Shown here: positions 30,229 to 39,700 of the stretch, one piece after another
How the letters are laid out: every line of letters begins with the position of its first letter
How positions within the stretch are numbered: the first letter of the stretch is position 1
DNA from: Paenibacillus bouchesdurhonensis
GTDB taxonomy: Bacteria > Bacillota > Bacilli > Paenibacillales > Paenibacillaceae
Length of the DNA stretch: 64,000 nt
Direction: 5' to 3'
Assembly (NCBI RefSeq): GCF_900155685.1
Contig: NZ_LT732548.1
Span: forward strand, 3,220,887-3,284,886
Notes under the pieces: model-generated
The model's database searches: none
Told to the model about the DNA's origin: nothing
What the model saw: only the letters and a program-made list of their open reading frames with translations
Made by a program: the position numbers and the translations under genes

Positions 30229-31485
30229 TTACCGTTTCAACAACACGTCCTGCTCGTACTGCATAACCTCATTAAGCCACTGTTCTCGAACAGGAACACC
30301 ATGTGTCTCGCAATAATAATCCCAAACCGCTCCGAACGGATAAGATTTAAACTCCTCGACAAGCGCAAGGCGAGAGGTGAAATCTCGTTGTTCCTCTACC
30401 TTTCGAAGTAATTCCACAGGCTCTAGCATTGCCCGCAGCAGCGCTTTAATCGTATTTCGGGTGCCGATGACCCAGGCGGCCACATGGTTGATGCTTCCAT
30501 CAAAGAAGTCCAGCCCAATATGCGTGCGATCGAATAAATCGCCGCGCACCAGTTCGCGGGAGATTTCAATTAATTCATCATCCATCGTGACGACGTGATC
30601 GCTATCCCAGCGAACCGGCCGGCTGACATGAAGCAGCAAACGATCCGTAAACATCAGCACCGACGAAATTTTGTTGGATATCACTTCTGTTGGATGAAAA
30701 TGGCCCGCATCCAAGCAAACCGCTTTCCTCCGACTCACCGCATAGCCTAAATAAAATTCATGCGATCCGACCACATAGCTCTCGGAGCCAATCCCGAACA
30801 GCTTGCTTTCCACAGCATCGATATTATAGTCTTCACTAATTTCATCCTTGAAAATTTCATCTAATGATTCCTTAAGACGGACTCGCGGGGACAAGCGATC
30901 TACCGGCGTATCCTTATAACCATCCGGAATCCAGTGATTAGTTACGCACGGCTGCCCCAGCTCCTTGCCGAAATATTCCGCTATTCTGCGTGAAGAGCGG
31001 CAATGCCGAATCCAAAATTGCCTAATTTCCTCATCGGGATGGCTAAGTGTAAAGCCGTCCTCCGCCTTGGGGTGCGAAAACAATGTCGGATTAAAATCAA
31101 GACCAATTCCCTGCTCTTTCGCCCAATCCACCCATTTGCTGAAATGGCGAGGTTCCAGCTGATCCAAATCAACCTTCTCCTCGGTATCCGCATAAATTGC
31201 ATGCAAATTGACTTTGTGTCTGCCGGGAATCATCGACAGTGCCTTCTCCATGTCCTGTCGCAATTGCTCCGGAGTTTCCGCACGTCCAGGGTAACTGCCA
31301 GTAACCGCAATACCTCCGCTAAGCTCTTTGTCCTTCCTGAGAAATCCTTGTACATCGTCACCCTGCCAGCAATGAAGCGAAACCTTAATCTTGCTTAGCT
31401 TCTCCAGAATTTCGTCCGTATTGATACCGTGCTTGGCATACAGCTTCTTTGCTTCAACATAACTGCTACGAACCGCTTGATCCAT
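30229..31485 (-). CDS. rhaA: L-rhamnose isomerase
   Basis: A 418-residue TIM-barrel enzyme converting L-rhamnose to L-rhamnulose with Mn2+. The protein starts in family style ([22 protein letters not shown]) and contains [30 protein letters not shown], the metal-ligand region [14 protein letters not shown], and [20 protein letters not shown]. The ATG at 31485 follows AGGAGAAT. The gap to rhaD is 38 bp and that from rhaB 37 bp, so the three are one transcript. Confidence 0.95.
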   Translation of the reverse strand: MDQAVRSSYVEAKKLYAKHGINTDEILEKLSKIKVSLHCWQGDDVQGFLRKDKELSGGIAVTGSYPGRAETPEQLRQDMEKALSMIPGRHKVNLHAIYADTEEKVDLDQLEPRHFSKWVDWAKEQGIGLDFNPTLFSHPKAEDGFTLSHPDEEIRQFWIRHCRSSRRIAEYFGKELGQPCVTNHWIPDGYKDTPVDRLSPRVRLKESLDEIFKDEISEDYNIDAVESKLFGIGSESYVVGSHEFYLGYAVSRRKAVCLDAGHFHPTEVISNKISSVLMFTDRLLLHVSRPVRWDSDHVVTMDDELIEISRELVRGDLFDRTHIGLDFFDGSINHVAAWVIGTRNTIKALLRAMLEPVELLRKVEEQRDFTSRLALVEEFKSYPFGAVWDYYCETHGVPVREQWLNEVMQYEQDVLLKR

Positions 31486-31522
31486 GTCCTATTCTCCTTT
31501 ACCAATAAGATCATAATGATAT

Positions 31523-32980
31523 TTATAAATGACTAACCAGCTTCCCCCACCGTTGAAGCACTTGTTCCAAGTTGTCAATCGTTCTAGGCTCAAACACTTT
31601 AGGTGAAAAAGAACGGGCGATCAGTTCCCGGGCTGCCTTAATGTCCTTTACTTCTTGTGAACTGATCATCTGAACGGCGATATTGCCGAGAGCCGTTGAT
31701 TCCGACGGACCGGCCTGAACGGTCTTGCCGATCACGTTCGCTGTCAACTGGCATAACAGTTCATTGTTAGAACCGCCGCCCACAATGTGTAGAACATCGA
31801 TGCTTCTTTTTAGCAGTCTTTCAAGTTCCCGCAATGCATCGAAATAAGTCAAGGCCAGGCTGTCAAAAATACAGCGGGCAATCTCCCCCATCTTTTGCGG
31901 AATCTGTTGGCTCGTTTCCTTACAATAGAGCTGAATTTCCGCCACCATACTTTCCGGATTCAAGAACCGGGGATCATTGCATGGGATCAGACTGCGAAAT
32001 GGAAGTTCCGCCGCAGCAAGCTCTGCCAATTGAGAGAAGCTACAGGCGTTACCGCTCTCTCTTCTTACCTCCTGAATCATCCAAAGGCCCATAATATTTT
32101 TCAGAAATCGATACGTGCCATAAGCGCCCCATTCATTCGTATAATTCGCTTCCATGGCTGCTTTACTATTCAACGGCCGATCAAGCTCTGCTCCTAGCAG
32201 CGACCACGTTCCGCTGCTGATATAAGCCCAGCTTCGCCCTTCCTGTGCGGGTACACCGATGACGGCAGACGCCGTATCATGCGTCGGTACAACGACCAGC
32301 TCACATTGCGGCAAATCGTATTTCTGGGCTAGCTCGGGCCGGATCATGCCCAAACTCTGACCTGGCTCAATGAGCTCGGAGAACTGATCTCTTCGCAGCT
32401 GCAGCAGCCCCAGCAGCTCTTCATCAAACTCTCGCGTACTCAAATTCAACATTTGCGTCGTTGAGGCATTGGTCACCTCATTCATTCTGCGGCCGCTAAG
32501 CAGATAATATAGATAATCAGGAACCATCATAATCGCATCTGCTTCGCATAATTGAGATTGATCGTGAACAAACAATTGATATAGCGTATTAAAGGGAAGT
32601 TCTTGAATCCCTGTTTTCGCATATACCTGTTCTCGGCTCATCTTGGCATGGAATTTCTCAGGCGCTCCTTCGGTTCGCTTATCGCGGTAAGCATATACCT
32701 CTTCCAGTCTCTGTCCTTCCCGATCGAGCAGAACATAATCCACGGCCCAGGTATCCAGCCCCAAACGGCAAGCGTCAATGCCTAATTGCTTCGCTTTTTG
32801 CAAGCCTTTAATCATTTCAGCAAAAATATGGTCGACATCCCAATAATCATGTCCATTTCTTTGGTTGAAGGAGTTGCTAAAGCGATGAATCTCCTTTAAC
32901 ACCAGACGCTTCTCGTAGAGCTGAGCCTGTACCAGCCTGCCGCTGGACGCCCCGATATCAATCGCAATATAATTTTTCAT
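31523..32980 (-). CDS. rhaB: Rhamnulokinase
   Basis: About 485 residues, FGGY carbohydrate kinase family; phosphorylates L-rhamnulose at O1. The N-terminal ATPase motif YIAIDIGASSGRLV, LGLDTWAVDYVLLD, and the FGGY C-terminal DVLHIVGGGSNNELLCQLTANVIGK are present. The open frame extends 22 codons upstream, but the ATG at 32980 begins exactly at the domain and has GAGGGG 9 bp ahead. First gene of the rha operon, read from a TTGACT/TACGAT promoter divergent from the DeoR regulator. Confidence 0.94.
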   Translation of the reverse strand: MKNYIAIDIGASSGRLVQAQLYEKRLVLKEIHRFSNSFNQRNGHDYWDVDHIFAEMIKGLQKAKQLGIDACRLGLDTWAVDYVLLDREGQRLEEVYAYRDKRTEGAPEKFHAKMSREQVYAKTGIQELPFNTLYQLFVHDQSQLCEADAIMMVPDYLYYLLSGRRMNEVTNASTTQMLNLSTREFDEELLGLLQLRRDQFSELIEPGQSLGMIRPELAQKYDLPQCELVVVPTHDTASAVIGVPAQEGRSWAYISSGTWSLLGAELDRPLNSKAAMEANYTNEWGAYGTYRFLKNIMGLWMIQEVRRESGNACSFSQLAELAAAELPFRSLIPCNDPRFLNPESMVAEIQLYCKETSQQIPQKMGEIARCIFDSLALTYFDALRELERLLKRSIDVLHIVGGGSNNELLCQLTANVIGKTVQAGPSESTALGNIAVQMISSQEVKDIKAARELIARSFSPKVFEPRTIDNLEQVLQRWGKLVSHL

Positions 32981-33044
32981 CAAGAACGACCCCTCATACT
33001 CAGTTTCACATGAAAATATGTGAGTTTCCATTCCTTCTATCTTC

Positions 33045-33073
33045 ATCGTACCTGTGTTTTATTTGGAAGTCAA
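33045..33073 (-). promoter_or_regulatory. Sigma-A promoter of rhaBAD
   Basis: TTGACT (33068-33073), a 17 bp spacer and TACGAT (33045-33050) on the minus strand. About 65 bp separate the -10 box from the rhaB start codon. Confidence 0.65.
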
Positions 33074-33121
33074 CACAAACAAACATAAATGAATGTGGAT
33101 TTACCTGTTTTTATCTACTTT
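33049..33121. promoter_or_regulatory. Candidate operator boxes for the DeoR regulator
   Basis: Two near-identical boxes on the plus strand, TACCTGTGTTTTATTTGG (33049-33066) and TACCTGTTTTTATCTAC (33102-33118), lie 53 bp apart. The first fills the spacer between the -35 and -10 of the rhaB promoter; the second lies upstream of rhaR. Position and spacing (five helix turns) suggest repressor looping. Confidence 0.45.
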
Positions 33122-33208
33122 CGTTAACACCCTTGTAACAAAACTATACTTTTCTGTATTTTAAACATATAATGAGTAACATAATAAAGCACGGAGAAAG
33201 GAGTACCT

Positions 33209-33967
33209 ATGCTTGCAGCTGAACGACGCCAAATTATTATTAATATGGTGCAAAAGGATAAACGCGTCCTCGTCTCAGAGCTCAGTGAAAAATTCAGCGT
33301 CACGGAAGAAACGATTCGCCGTGATCTCGAAAAGCTAGAGAAGGAAAGCATTATCACCCGAACCTACGGCGGCGCGATTATAAATACCCACACTAACGAA
33401 GACTTGCCCTTTGCAACCCGAAATGCCACAAATTCGGAAATCAAACAACAAATCGCTTCCAAAGCTCTACAGCTGATCAACGATGGCGATACCTTAATGA
33501 TCGATCCAAGCTCGACTTCCGTTGAGCTTATGAAATTGCTGCACCAGCGCAAAAATTTGACCGTCATCACAAGTTCGATTCATATTTTGCACGAATTTCT
33601 AAATGCTGGTATCAATATCATCTCGACCGGTGGAACCTTGCGTTCGCGTTCCATGTCCCTTGTCGGGACTAACGCCGAGGATATCATCAAGAAATATAAT
33701 GTAGATAAGGTCATCCTCAGTTGCAAAGCGCTGTCTCTGGACAAAGGCATCATGGATTCCAATGAACCGGAATGCGAGTTGAAGAAGGCGATGCTTCGGC
33801 AGGCCGAAAAAGTATTGCTGCTTGCGGATCACTCCAAATTTGACAAGACCGCGTTTGTTAAACTGATGGAATTTGACGAAGTGGATGTGCTGATTACCGA
33901 TCAGGAGCCGGAAGCGGAATGGATGGACATGTTGAAGGAGAAAGAAATCGAGGTCTTGTTTGGCTAA
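33209..33967 (+). CDS. rhaR: DeoR family regulator of rhamnose catabolism
   Basis: A 252-residue repressor. The N-terminal DeoR helix-turn-helix is textbook (VSELSEKFSVTEETIRRDLEKLEKESIITRTYGGA), and the C-terminal DeoRC domain contains LQLINDGDTLMIDPSSTSVEL and LLLADHSKFDKTAFVKL, the sugar-phosphate binding core. It is divergent from rhaBAD, the arrangement expected for the DeoR-type RhaR of Bacillus subtilis; the effector is probably a phosphorylated rhamnose intermediate. GGAGAAAGGAGTACCT precedes the ATG at 33209. The assignment of target is from context. Confidence 0.85.
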   Translation: MLAAERRQIIINMVQKDKRVLVSELSEKFSVTEETIRRDLEKLEKESIITRTYGGAIINTHTNEDLPFATRNATNSEIKQQIASKALQLINDGDTLMIDPSSTSVELMKLLHQRKNLTVITSSIHILHEFLNAGINIISTGGTLRSRSMSLVGTNAEDIIKKYNVDKVILSCKALSLDKGIMDSNEPECELKKAMLRQAEKVLLLADHSKFDKTAFVKLMEFDEVDVLITDQEPEAEWMDMLKEKEIEVLFG

Positions 33968-33990
33968 GCACCACATATTCCTTAACTAAT

Positions 33991-34033
33991 AAAAGCTCTC
34001 CAGCCAGATATGTGGCAAGTGGAGAGCTTTTTT
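33991..34033. terminator. Bidirectional terminator between rhaR and the DapA-like gene
   Basis: Stem AAAAGCTCTCCA / TGGAGAGCTTTT followed by T residues on the plus strand and preceded by A residues. It closes both convergent units. Confidence 0.85.
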
Positions 34034-34046
34034 ACTATTGTAGTAC

Positions 34047-35036
34047 CTAGTATAATCGATACTCTATGATCGCCCGTCGAATCGCTGTAAGCTCTTGCTC
34101 TGTTATTTCATATCCGGCAATATCGCAGGCTGCTTCTCCCGGAATGACCTTCGCAACGGCGAGACAATGAAGCATTCTTAAAATGTACTTGTCCATCGGC
34201 TCATTGAAGGTCGCTTCTGCATAGCCGTCAACACGTTCCGACAAATCTATAAATCGTGCGTAATTCTTATCTCGGTAGGCCGCGATCAAATCTGCCTGAA
34301 TATTCGGAAAAGCCGCTCCAAGACCAACGAGCGCACTGTGCGCCCCGCGCATCAGAGCATAGCCGAACATCCGATCTTCTCCCGTAATATGCAAATGATT
34401 CGGGAATTCCACGGCTAGCAGCCGAGCGATCGTCTGCATCGTCATGACGCTGTCCAAGGTTGCTAGCTTAACGCCGATTACATTCGGAAGCGATAACAAT
34501 TTTCGCAGCAAATCTAAGGAATACGACCAGCCGCCCGCTTTTTCATACAGGTAAAAAACCACAAGCGGTGTGCCAAGCTGAGCTAGGTCTTCATGGTATT
34601 GGACGACTGCCTTTTCCCGTTCCTGAGCCGGAAGCTCTCGAAGGATTATTGGCGGAAATACGAGCAAAGCATCTGCCCCTCCACTGATCGCATCCTCGGC
34701 CATTTTCATGCTCTCTCTCTTCCAGCGCTCAATCCGCTCCCTTATCGATAACGAAGACTCGGGCAGCGCTCCCACTCCGGCTACGATAATTTGGTTGGGC
34801 TTAAGAGCCTCTTTCCAGGCCTGCAATATAGATTGGCGCTGTTCCCGCTGCAAATGAAGACCTCGCCCAGTATGCACCCAAACCGCCACGCCCGCGATAC
34901 GTTGCGCTGTTAAATAAGCAACATAAGCGGCTTGAGCATCTTCATGTACTTCTCCGTCTTCATAGCGCGGAACAGGAACAGCAGGGATCAGCCCTCCCCG
35001 CATCCTGAATTTGATTCGCTCCGCTCGGCTTAACAT
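34047..35036 (-). CDS. DapA/NanA superfamily (dihydrodipicolinate synthase-like) protein
   Basis: About 329 residues, a class I aldolase-fold protein. The barrel start GLIPAVPVPRY, the Schiff-base lysine in NVIGVKLAT, and the active-site tyrosine region VVFYLYEKAGG replace the usual YNxPxR motif of true DapA, so the substrate is not aspartate semialdehyde. Sugar-acid aldolases and dehydratases (for example of keto-deoxy sugar acids) belong to this superfamily. Three consecutive ATGs follow GGGGGAGG; the third (35036) has the best spacing. Last gene of the acidic-glycan locus. A distant paralogue lies at 46.7-47.8 kb. Confidence 0.82.
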   Translation of the reverse strand: MLSRAERIKFRMRGGLIPAVPVPRYEDGEVHEDAQAAYVAYLTAQRIAGVAVWVHTGRGLHLQREQRQSILQAWKEALKPNQIIVAGVGALPESSLSIRERIERWKRESMKMAEDAISGGADALLVFPPIILRELPAQEREKAVVQYHEDLAQLGTPLVVFYLYEKAGGWSYSLDLLRKLLSLPNVIGVKLATLDSVMTMQTIARLLAVEFPNHLHITGEDRMFGYALMRGAHSALVGLGAAFPNIQADLIAAYRDKNYARFIDLSERVDGYAEATFNEPMDKYILRMLHCLAVAKVIPGEAACDIAGYEITEQELTAIRRAIIEYRLY

Positions 35037-35104
35037 CATCATCCTCCCCCTTCTTCATCTCTCTGTCAAAGAGATCATAGAAGAGTGCAATCTGCAATCT
35101 CCGT

Positions 35105-36313
35105 TCACTGTCCTTTCCTAGACAAATCCTGTGTATCGCTTAAATAATTTCGGACGAACTGAGCCAGGTAGGCCGCCCCATAACAAAGTGCCTTCTCATC
35201 CACTGCAAGCTCGGGGTGATGCAAGGGAAACCTGCCTTTTTCCTTTCCTCCCGCACCGATCAGCAAGAAAGCGCCGGGGACATGTTCTAAATAATACGCC
35301 ATATCCTCACTCGTCATTTGCGAATGGGCCAGCGCATGGACGGCCTTCTCCCCGTACAACTCGCGAATAGCCCCTTTCGCGTACCGAACCCATTCTGCAT
35401 CGTTTACGGTCGGAGGGTAGCCGAACTCGTAGCGCACCTCAGCCCGGGCGTTCATTCCAGCTGCGACCGCTTGAGCAAGCTCGGTCACCCTCGTTTTCAT
35501 TCTTTGGCGAGTCGCTGTATTTACCGCCCGCACTGTACCGCGGATCAGGACTTGATCCGCAATGATGTTGGGAATGCTGCCTCCGTGAATCGAGCCCATG
35601 CTCAACACAACGGCATCCGCGGGATCACTCTCGCGGCTGACTAGCACCTGCAATGCGGACAACACCTGTGCGGCGGCAATAATCGCATCTACGCCCTGAT
35701 GAGGTGCAGCACCGTGTCCGGCCTGCCCAAACACTGTAATATCGACATGGTCCATGCTTGCCATAATCGTACCCGCCTTTACCCCAAAGCTTCCTGTCGG
35801 TAAATCCGGCCACATATGAAGAGCGATAATCCCATCGACGCGCGGCGACTCCAGCACTCCAGCATCAATCATATGCCGGGCCCCGCCCAGCATCTCCTCC
35901 GCTGGCTGGAAGATGAACTTGACCGTCCCGATCAGTTCCTGCTTGAGTCCAGTCAGCATCCGGGCGGCACCAAGCGCCATGGCCATGTGTCCATCATGGC
36001 CGCAGGCATGCATCGCGCCTTCATGCCGCGATGCATAGGGAAGCCCCGTCTGCTCCTGCAGCGGAAGTGCATCCATGTCAGCCCGCACGGCAATGCATGG
36101 GCCGGGCCTTCCCATATCGAGCAGAGCTACAACTCCCGTGCCTGCAACACCGCGCTGCACCAGAAGCCCAAGCTGCTCGAGATATTCCGCGACATATTCC
36201 GAGGTAATGAACTCCTGAAACCCTAATTCAGGATATTGGTGCAAATGCCGGCGGTGAGTTATAATTTCTTGTTCCAGAGATACGGCGGCTTGCAGCAAAG
36301 TTATTTTATTCAT
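35105..36313 (-). CDS. M20 family amidohydrolase
   Basis: A 402-residue metalloenzyme of the M20D group (hippurate hydrolase/N-acyl amino acid amidohydrolase, IAA-amino acid hydrolase). Metal-binding motifs: HACGHDGHMAM, PAEEMLGGA and ALHMWPDLP. RHLHQYPELGFQE is the typical N-terminus and ADMDALPLQEQTGLPYAS is conserved. It hydrolyses an amide between an acyl group and an amino acid. Its start overlaps the regulator's end by 8 bp, so it is coupled to the glycan locus. It could release an amino acid such as serine from an amide-linked uronate, which would fit the serine dehydratase at 45-46.7 kb; that is inference. Confidence 0.88.
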   Translation of the reverse strand: MNKITLLQAAVSLEQEIITHRRHLHQYPELGFQEFITSEYVAEYLEQLGLLVQRGVAGTGVVALLDMGRPGPCIAVRADMDALPLQEQTGLPYASRHEGAMHACGHDGHMAMALGAARMLTGLKQELIGTVKFIFQPAEEMLGGARHMIDAGVLESPRVDGIIALHMWPDLPTGSFGVKAGTIMASMDHVDITVFGQAGHGAAPHQGVDAIIAAAQVLSALQVLVSRESDPADAVVLSMGSIHGGSIPNIIADQVLIRGTVRAVNTATRQRMKTRVTELAQAVAAGMNARAEVRYEFGYPPTVNDAEWVRYAKGAIRELYGEKAVHALAHSQMTSEDMAYYLEHVPGAFLLIGAGGKEKGRFPLHHPELAVDEKALCYGAAYLAQFVRNYLSDTQDLSRKGQ

Positions 36314-37640
36314 AGTAAGCTCCTTCTAGATTCAGAGAATAAATTTGCCTCGGTCTTCCCCGTCCGGCCGGCTGCTCCTCGCCCACGATGCTGGCGATCT
36401 CGTATTTCTCCAGAGCAGCCATGATTCGCCTGGCGCTGCGCAGCGTAATACCAAACCCATCTGCCAGTTGAGCAGCGGTAATTGTCGATGTACCCAGCCT
36501 CCGGCACAAGGAGATGAGCTTATTGATTGTACCGACACTCAAGCCTACTTTCTTCGCCAAGGCAATGAGCTCGGGATTCTCGCTGCGTGCCGAATATTCC
36601 AGTGTTAGCTCCGAGCCCATCGGCCCATAAACCATCCCATCCTGCATAATTAAAAAGCACTTTCCACCGCCTCCGGCCTTCGCCTTAAGCAATGCTTCTC
36701 TTGCCTTACCTTCCGCCTCATTGGCCGTTCGTCCGATGCCGATGCCGATGCTGGCATTCCACTGCAGGCGTTCCATCACCTCTAACAGCAGCGGCGCATC
36801 CTGAAATTTTCGTGTGACCTGTTCGATAATTCCGCGAGTCGTAATGAAGGAAACTTCATCCGAATCGCTCCATTTTATCAGAGATTGGGTTTCCTCCCCG
36901 AAATCGATCAGGATTTGCTGCAGAATGATTTTTTTGCGCTGAATGTCGTATTCCGATGATGCTTCTTTGGCCACCTCTTGAAAGTTATCGATATTCATAA
37001 TGCCTACGGCGATTTGAGTGCTGCTGTAGCGGAGGCTCTTCCCTTCGAGCAGGGCGCAATTCAAGCAATCCCTGATCGACGATTGCGTGGGCACAACCCG
37101 AAATACCGGTACTCCGAGGGCTATCAAGCGATGATATACCGAGGTCACGCAGGTAACCGTAACGGACACCTTTCCCGTTCGCCACAAATCATAATGAAAA
37201 GCAACGAACTCCTCGTGGCTCATGCCTGACTCATAGGACTTGTTGAAAATATCCTCAATGGGCAGACCGATCTCTCTAAGCGGCTCCTCAATCTCATTTC
37301 GCTGCAAAACATCTACGCTGATCGGCAATCCCTCATCAAAGGATAGTATCCGCTGCCGATAAAAATCGAACAATACTTTATAGAGCGCTGTGCCCGAATA
37401 ATATACATGAACCATAGGGATATCAGGCGATGCTGCCAAGGCAATCTGGTAAGGAATCGGGCCTGTAAAAAGCAAAATATCCGCCTGCTCTCTTACTCTG
37501 CCTATCACCTCAAGCGTTTCCCGTTCATGACGATAGGGTGCGGGGAGCATGGACAGCTCCGAGAACAAAGATCCAATGTGGAGCACCGCATCGACTAAAT
37601 CCTGCGGCCCGATGACTGCAACCTTCATGTTCATCGACAT
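36306..37640 (-). CDS. Unusual regulator: N-terminal unknown domain, degenerate GGDEF-like domain, C-terminal winged HTH
   Basis: About 444 residues. Residues 1-200 form an alpha/beta domain (KVAVIGPQDLVDAVLHIG...ADILLFTGPIPYQIALAA) that resembles a small-molecule sensor. Residues of about 215-335 look like a degenerate nucleotide-cyclase fold (AVGIMNIDNFQEVAKEAS, then WSDSDEVSFITTRG where GGDEF would be, then ASIGIGIGRTANEAEGKARE). The last 80 residues carry two HTH-like stretches (LSVGTINKLISLCRRLG and ITLRSARRIMAALEKYEI) and a basic wing RGRPRQ. I recognise no family for the whole. The GTG at 37649 is less likely than the ATG at 37640, which follows GGAGGTG. Confidence 0.7.
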   Translation of the reverse strand: MSMNMKVAVIGPQDLVDAVLHIGSLFSELSMLPAPYRHERETLEVIGRVREQADILLFTGPIPYQIALAASPDIPMVHVYYSGTALYKVLFDFYRQRILSFDEGLPISVDVLQRNEIEEPLREIGLPIEDIFNKSYESGMSHEEFVAFHYDLWRTGKVSVTVTCVTSVYHRLIALGVPVFRVVPTQSSIRDCLNCALLEGKSLRYSSTQIAVGIMNIDNFQEVAKEASSEYDIQRKKIILQQILIDFGEETQSLIKWSDSDEVSFITTRGIIEQVTRKFQDAPLLLEVMERLQWNASIGIGIGRTANEAEGKAREALLKAKAGGGGKCFLIMQDGMVYGPMGSELTLEYSARSENPELIALAKKVGLSVGTINKLISLCRRLGTSTITAAQLADGFGITLRSARRIMAALEKYEIASIVGEEQPAGRGRPRQIYSLNLEGAYYE

Positions 37641-37670
37641 GTACGTCACCTCCAGGTAGGATCGAACACC

Positions 37671-38516
37671 TTAATCTAAGCGAATTACCCGCCGTTTCAA
37701 ATATTCGGTCACCTCTCCGAGCGATTGCTCGGTCAAAACTGCGACCTGGCTGCCAAAATATTCGAATGAAATAAAACCCTTATATTGCAATGCTAGCAAT
37801 GTATCCAGAATGGCCGAGTGGCCCGCGTCTCCTTGCAGTACAGAGACAGGCTTGCTCCTGCCCCAATGATCATGATTCCAATGGTAGTCCTTAAAATGGA
37901 CATGGTTAATGAAGGGATAGAATTGTTCCAGGATCGGAATAGGGTCAATATGATCCACGAATAAGTTGAAGCCGTCGTAGATGAATTCAAACAAGGTGCC
38001 ATCCCGGCAACCTAACAGCAACTTGTTCAGGCTGTCCGCCCGATCGGCCAATGTATTGTTATGGATTTCAACAGCAAGGGCAACCCCTTGGCTTCCACAG
38101 CATTGCAGTGCTTCCCGTAGTCCCGCTGCTGCCATCTCCCAATGCACATTTGTGGCCTCCCGAGACGAAACATGGCCTGCAAAAGTTCGAATCCGCGGAC
38201 ATTCAAGCGCTTTGGCCCATTCTGCCGACCTCTGGAGGGAGATAAGGTCAGCTTGGTATGCTTCTTTGCTTTTGGTAAAATAGCTGTATTCACTTAGGGA
38301 AGGTACGTGCAGTTGATTAATATCCAGCATAGCCCGCAATTCGCTCAGTGTGCCGCCCTGGTTTAAGTACTCCTCGATATGTCCGCTCCAAATTTCCACG
38401 CCATGCAGCCCCAAGCGCTTGGCTTCAGCTAAAATATCTTCAATCCTTGACGACTTGAGCCCGGTCGTGCAAATGCTGAACTGTATGGAGGCCTGCTCCG
38501 AATTATTCCCCGTCAA
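37671..38516 (-). CDS. Sugar phosphate isomerase/epimerase (xylose isomerase-like TIM barrel)
   Basis: A 281-residue AP_endonuc_2-type barrel. Visible motifs: LGLHGVEIWSGH near the start, the metal-binding glutamate in LAVEIHNNT, then FIYDGFNLFVDH and the histidine/aspartate pair in NHVHFKDYHWNHDHWG, with a final glutamate in GFISFEYFGS. Enzymes of this group isomerise or epimerise keto-sugars or sugar acids. The start is TTG at 38516, supported by GGAGTGGAG 7 bp upstream; the frame contains no ATG nearby. It overlaps the oxidoreductase gene by 14 bp. Confidence 0.82.
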   Translation of the reverse strand: MTGNNSEQASIQFSICTTGLKSSRIEDILAEAKRLGLHGVEIWSGHIEEYLNQGGTLSELRAMLDINQLHVPSLSEYSYFTKSKEAYQADLISLQRSAEWAKALECPRIRTFAGHVSSREATNVHWEMAAAGLREALQCCGSQGVALAVEIHNNTLADRADSLNKLLLGCRDGTLFEFIYDGFNLFVDHIDPIPILEQFYPFINHVHFKDYHWNHDHWGRSKPVSVLQGDAGHSAILDTLLALQYKGFISFEYFGSQVAVLTEQSLGEVTEYLKRRVIRLD

Positions 38517-39486
38517 CGGTTTGCTCCACTCCTGTCTCGTCCGATCGGTATACCGCTTCTAAGGCGGCGATGACCGATCTCGCGTATTCTCCCGAGCTGT
38601 CCGTCTCGGCATCCTGCTCGATGGCCTGCAATAGATCCTCAAACTGCAGCACAAACGGGTCGGAGCTAACTTGAGGTTCGAGCATAACGTACTGACCGAC
38701 CCGGTTAATCCACACTCCTCTCGCGGAAATGAGCCTGATCATCCCTCTCTCGAAGATTAGCTCGGTCTCGTCCTTGGGTACGCCTGCGTAACCCGACTGT
38801 ACGACTATGCCAGTAACCCCTTTCGTCGTTTCCAGAAAGATACAGCCGCTTCCCTCCACGTTGCCCCTCACTCCTTCATATGACAGAGATGCCTTAACTT
38901 TCGTAACTCGGCTCCTTGTGAGCCATTGTATTTTATCGATGGAATGCGCGCCCAAATTCATCATTATGCCGCCGCCAGCCTTCTCTTTATCCAGGAACCA
39001 ATCCGGACGGCTGTCACTGAAATAATACACATGGCGCGTGTCATGAATCGCGATCAGCTTGCCAAGCTCCCCGCTGTCTATGAGTGCCTTAGCTTGTAAA
39101 TTGGCCGGCCAGTAATGCTGGGTATGCCCGACCATCAGCTTGACCCCAGCAGCCTTTACCGCTTCTAGGATCGCGTCACACTGCTGAATATTCAGTGCCA
39201 TCGGCTTCTCCAGAAGCAGATGGCAGCCTTGGGCTGCACACCATACCGCACATTCTTCATGCAAAAAATGCGGCAACGCCAGTATGGCAATCTCCGGCTG
39301 TTCCGTCAGGATCATTTCCCGGTAATTATCATAGTAAGCAATGCTGTATTCCTCACTGACCGTTCTGCCTCTCATCTCGTCTATGTCCGCAACGGCAACG
39401 GCTCGCAGCGCTGTCATTTGCTTCATGGCGTTGAGGTGGTTTCGTGATATAATCCCCGCTCCGATGATGGCCACTCGATAGGGCAT
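38503..39486 (-). CDS. Gfo/Idh/MocA family oxidoreductase
   Basis: A 327-residue NAD(P)-dependent sugar or inositol oxidoreductase. Rossmann motif VAIIGAGIISRNH, the EKP motif in LLLEKPMAL, and the C-terminal catalytic region GGGIMMNLGAHSIDKIQWL with Asp/His. GGGAGGGGATGTC precedes the ATG at 39486. Next to an isomerase and an ABC importer it probably oxidises a monosaccharide unit of the imported glycan, for example a uronate or deoxy sugar derivative. Confidence 0.88.
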   Translation of the reverse strand: MPYRVAIIGAGIISRNHLNAMKQMTALRAVAVADIDEMRGRTVSEEYSIAYYDNYREMILTEQPEIAILALPHFLHEECAVWCAAQGCHLLLEKPMALNIQQCDAILEAVKAAGVKLMVGHTQHYWPANLQAKALIDSGELGKLIAIHDTRHVYYFSDSRPDWFLDKEKAGGGIMMNLGAHSIDKIQWLTRSRVTKVKASLSYEGVRGNVEGSGCIFLETTKGVTGIVVQSGYAGVPKDETELIFERGMIRLISARGVWINRVGQYVMLEPQVSSDPFVLQFEDLLQAIEQDAETDSSGEYARSVIAALEAVYRSDETGVEQTVDGE

Positions 39487-39501
39487 GACATCCCCTCCCT
39501 T

Positions 39502-39700
39502 CCGGTCATTTTATGCCGCTATTGTGCGCCGGACTCAAACTCTCCCGGTCATTTTATGCCGATACTTGTGCTCTGGGCTCAAACTCTCCCGGTCATTTTA
39601 TGCCGATACTTGTGCTCTGGGCTCAAATTCATCCGGTCATTTTATGCCGATACTTGTGCTCTGGGCTCAAATTCATCCGGTCATTTTATGCCGGATGAAT
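39502..39700. repeat. Tandem array of five 44 bp units
   Basis: Copies begin at 39502, 39545, 39589, 39633 and 39677, each opening with CCGGTCATTTTATGCC and continuing with a conserved GATACTTGTGCTCTGGGCTC core; the last copy is truncated and the first is diverged. They lie between the permease stop and the Gfo/Idh gene, and the last copy supplies the permease's final codons. Not CRISPR-like because there are no variable spacers. Confidence 0.9.

Noticed and set aside
39502-39700. Short direct repeats that could suggest a CRISPR array
   Set aside because: Units are contiguous 44 bp tandem copies without unique spacers, and no cas genes are near.
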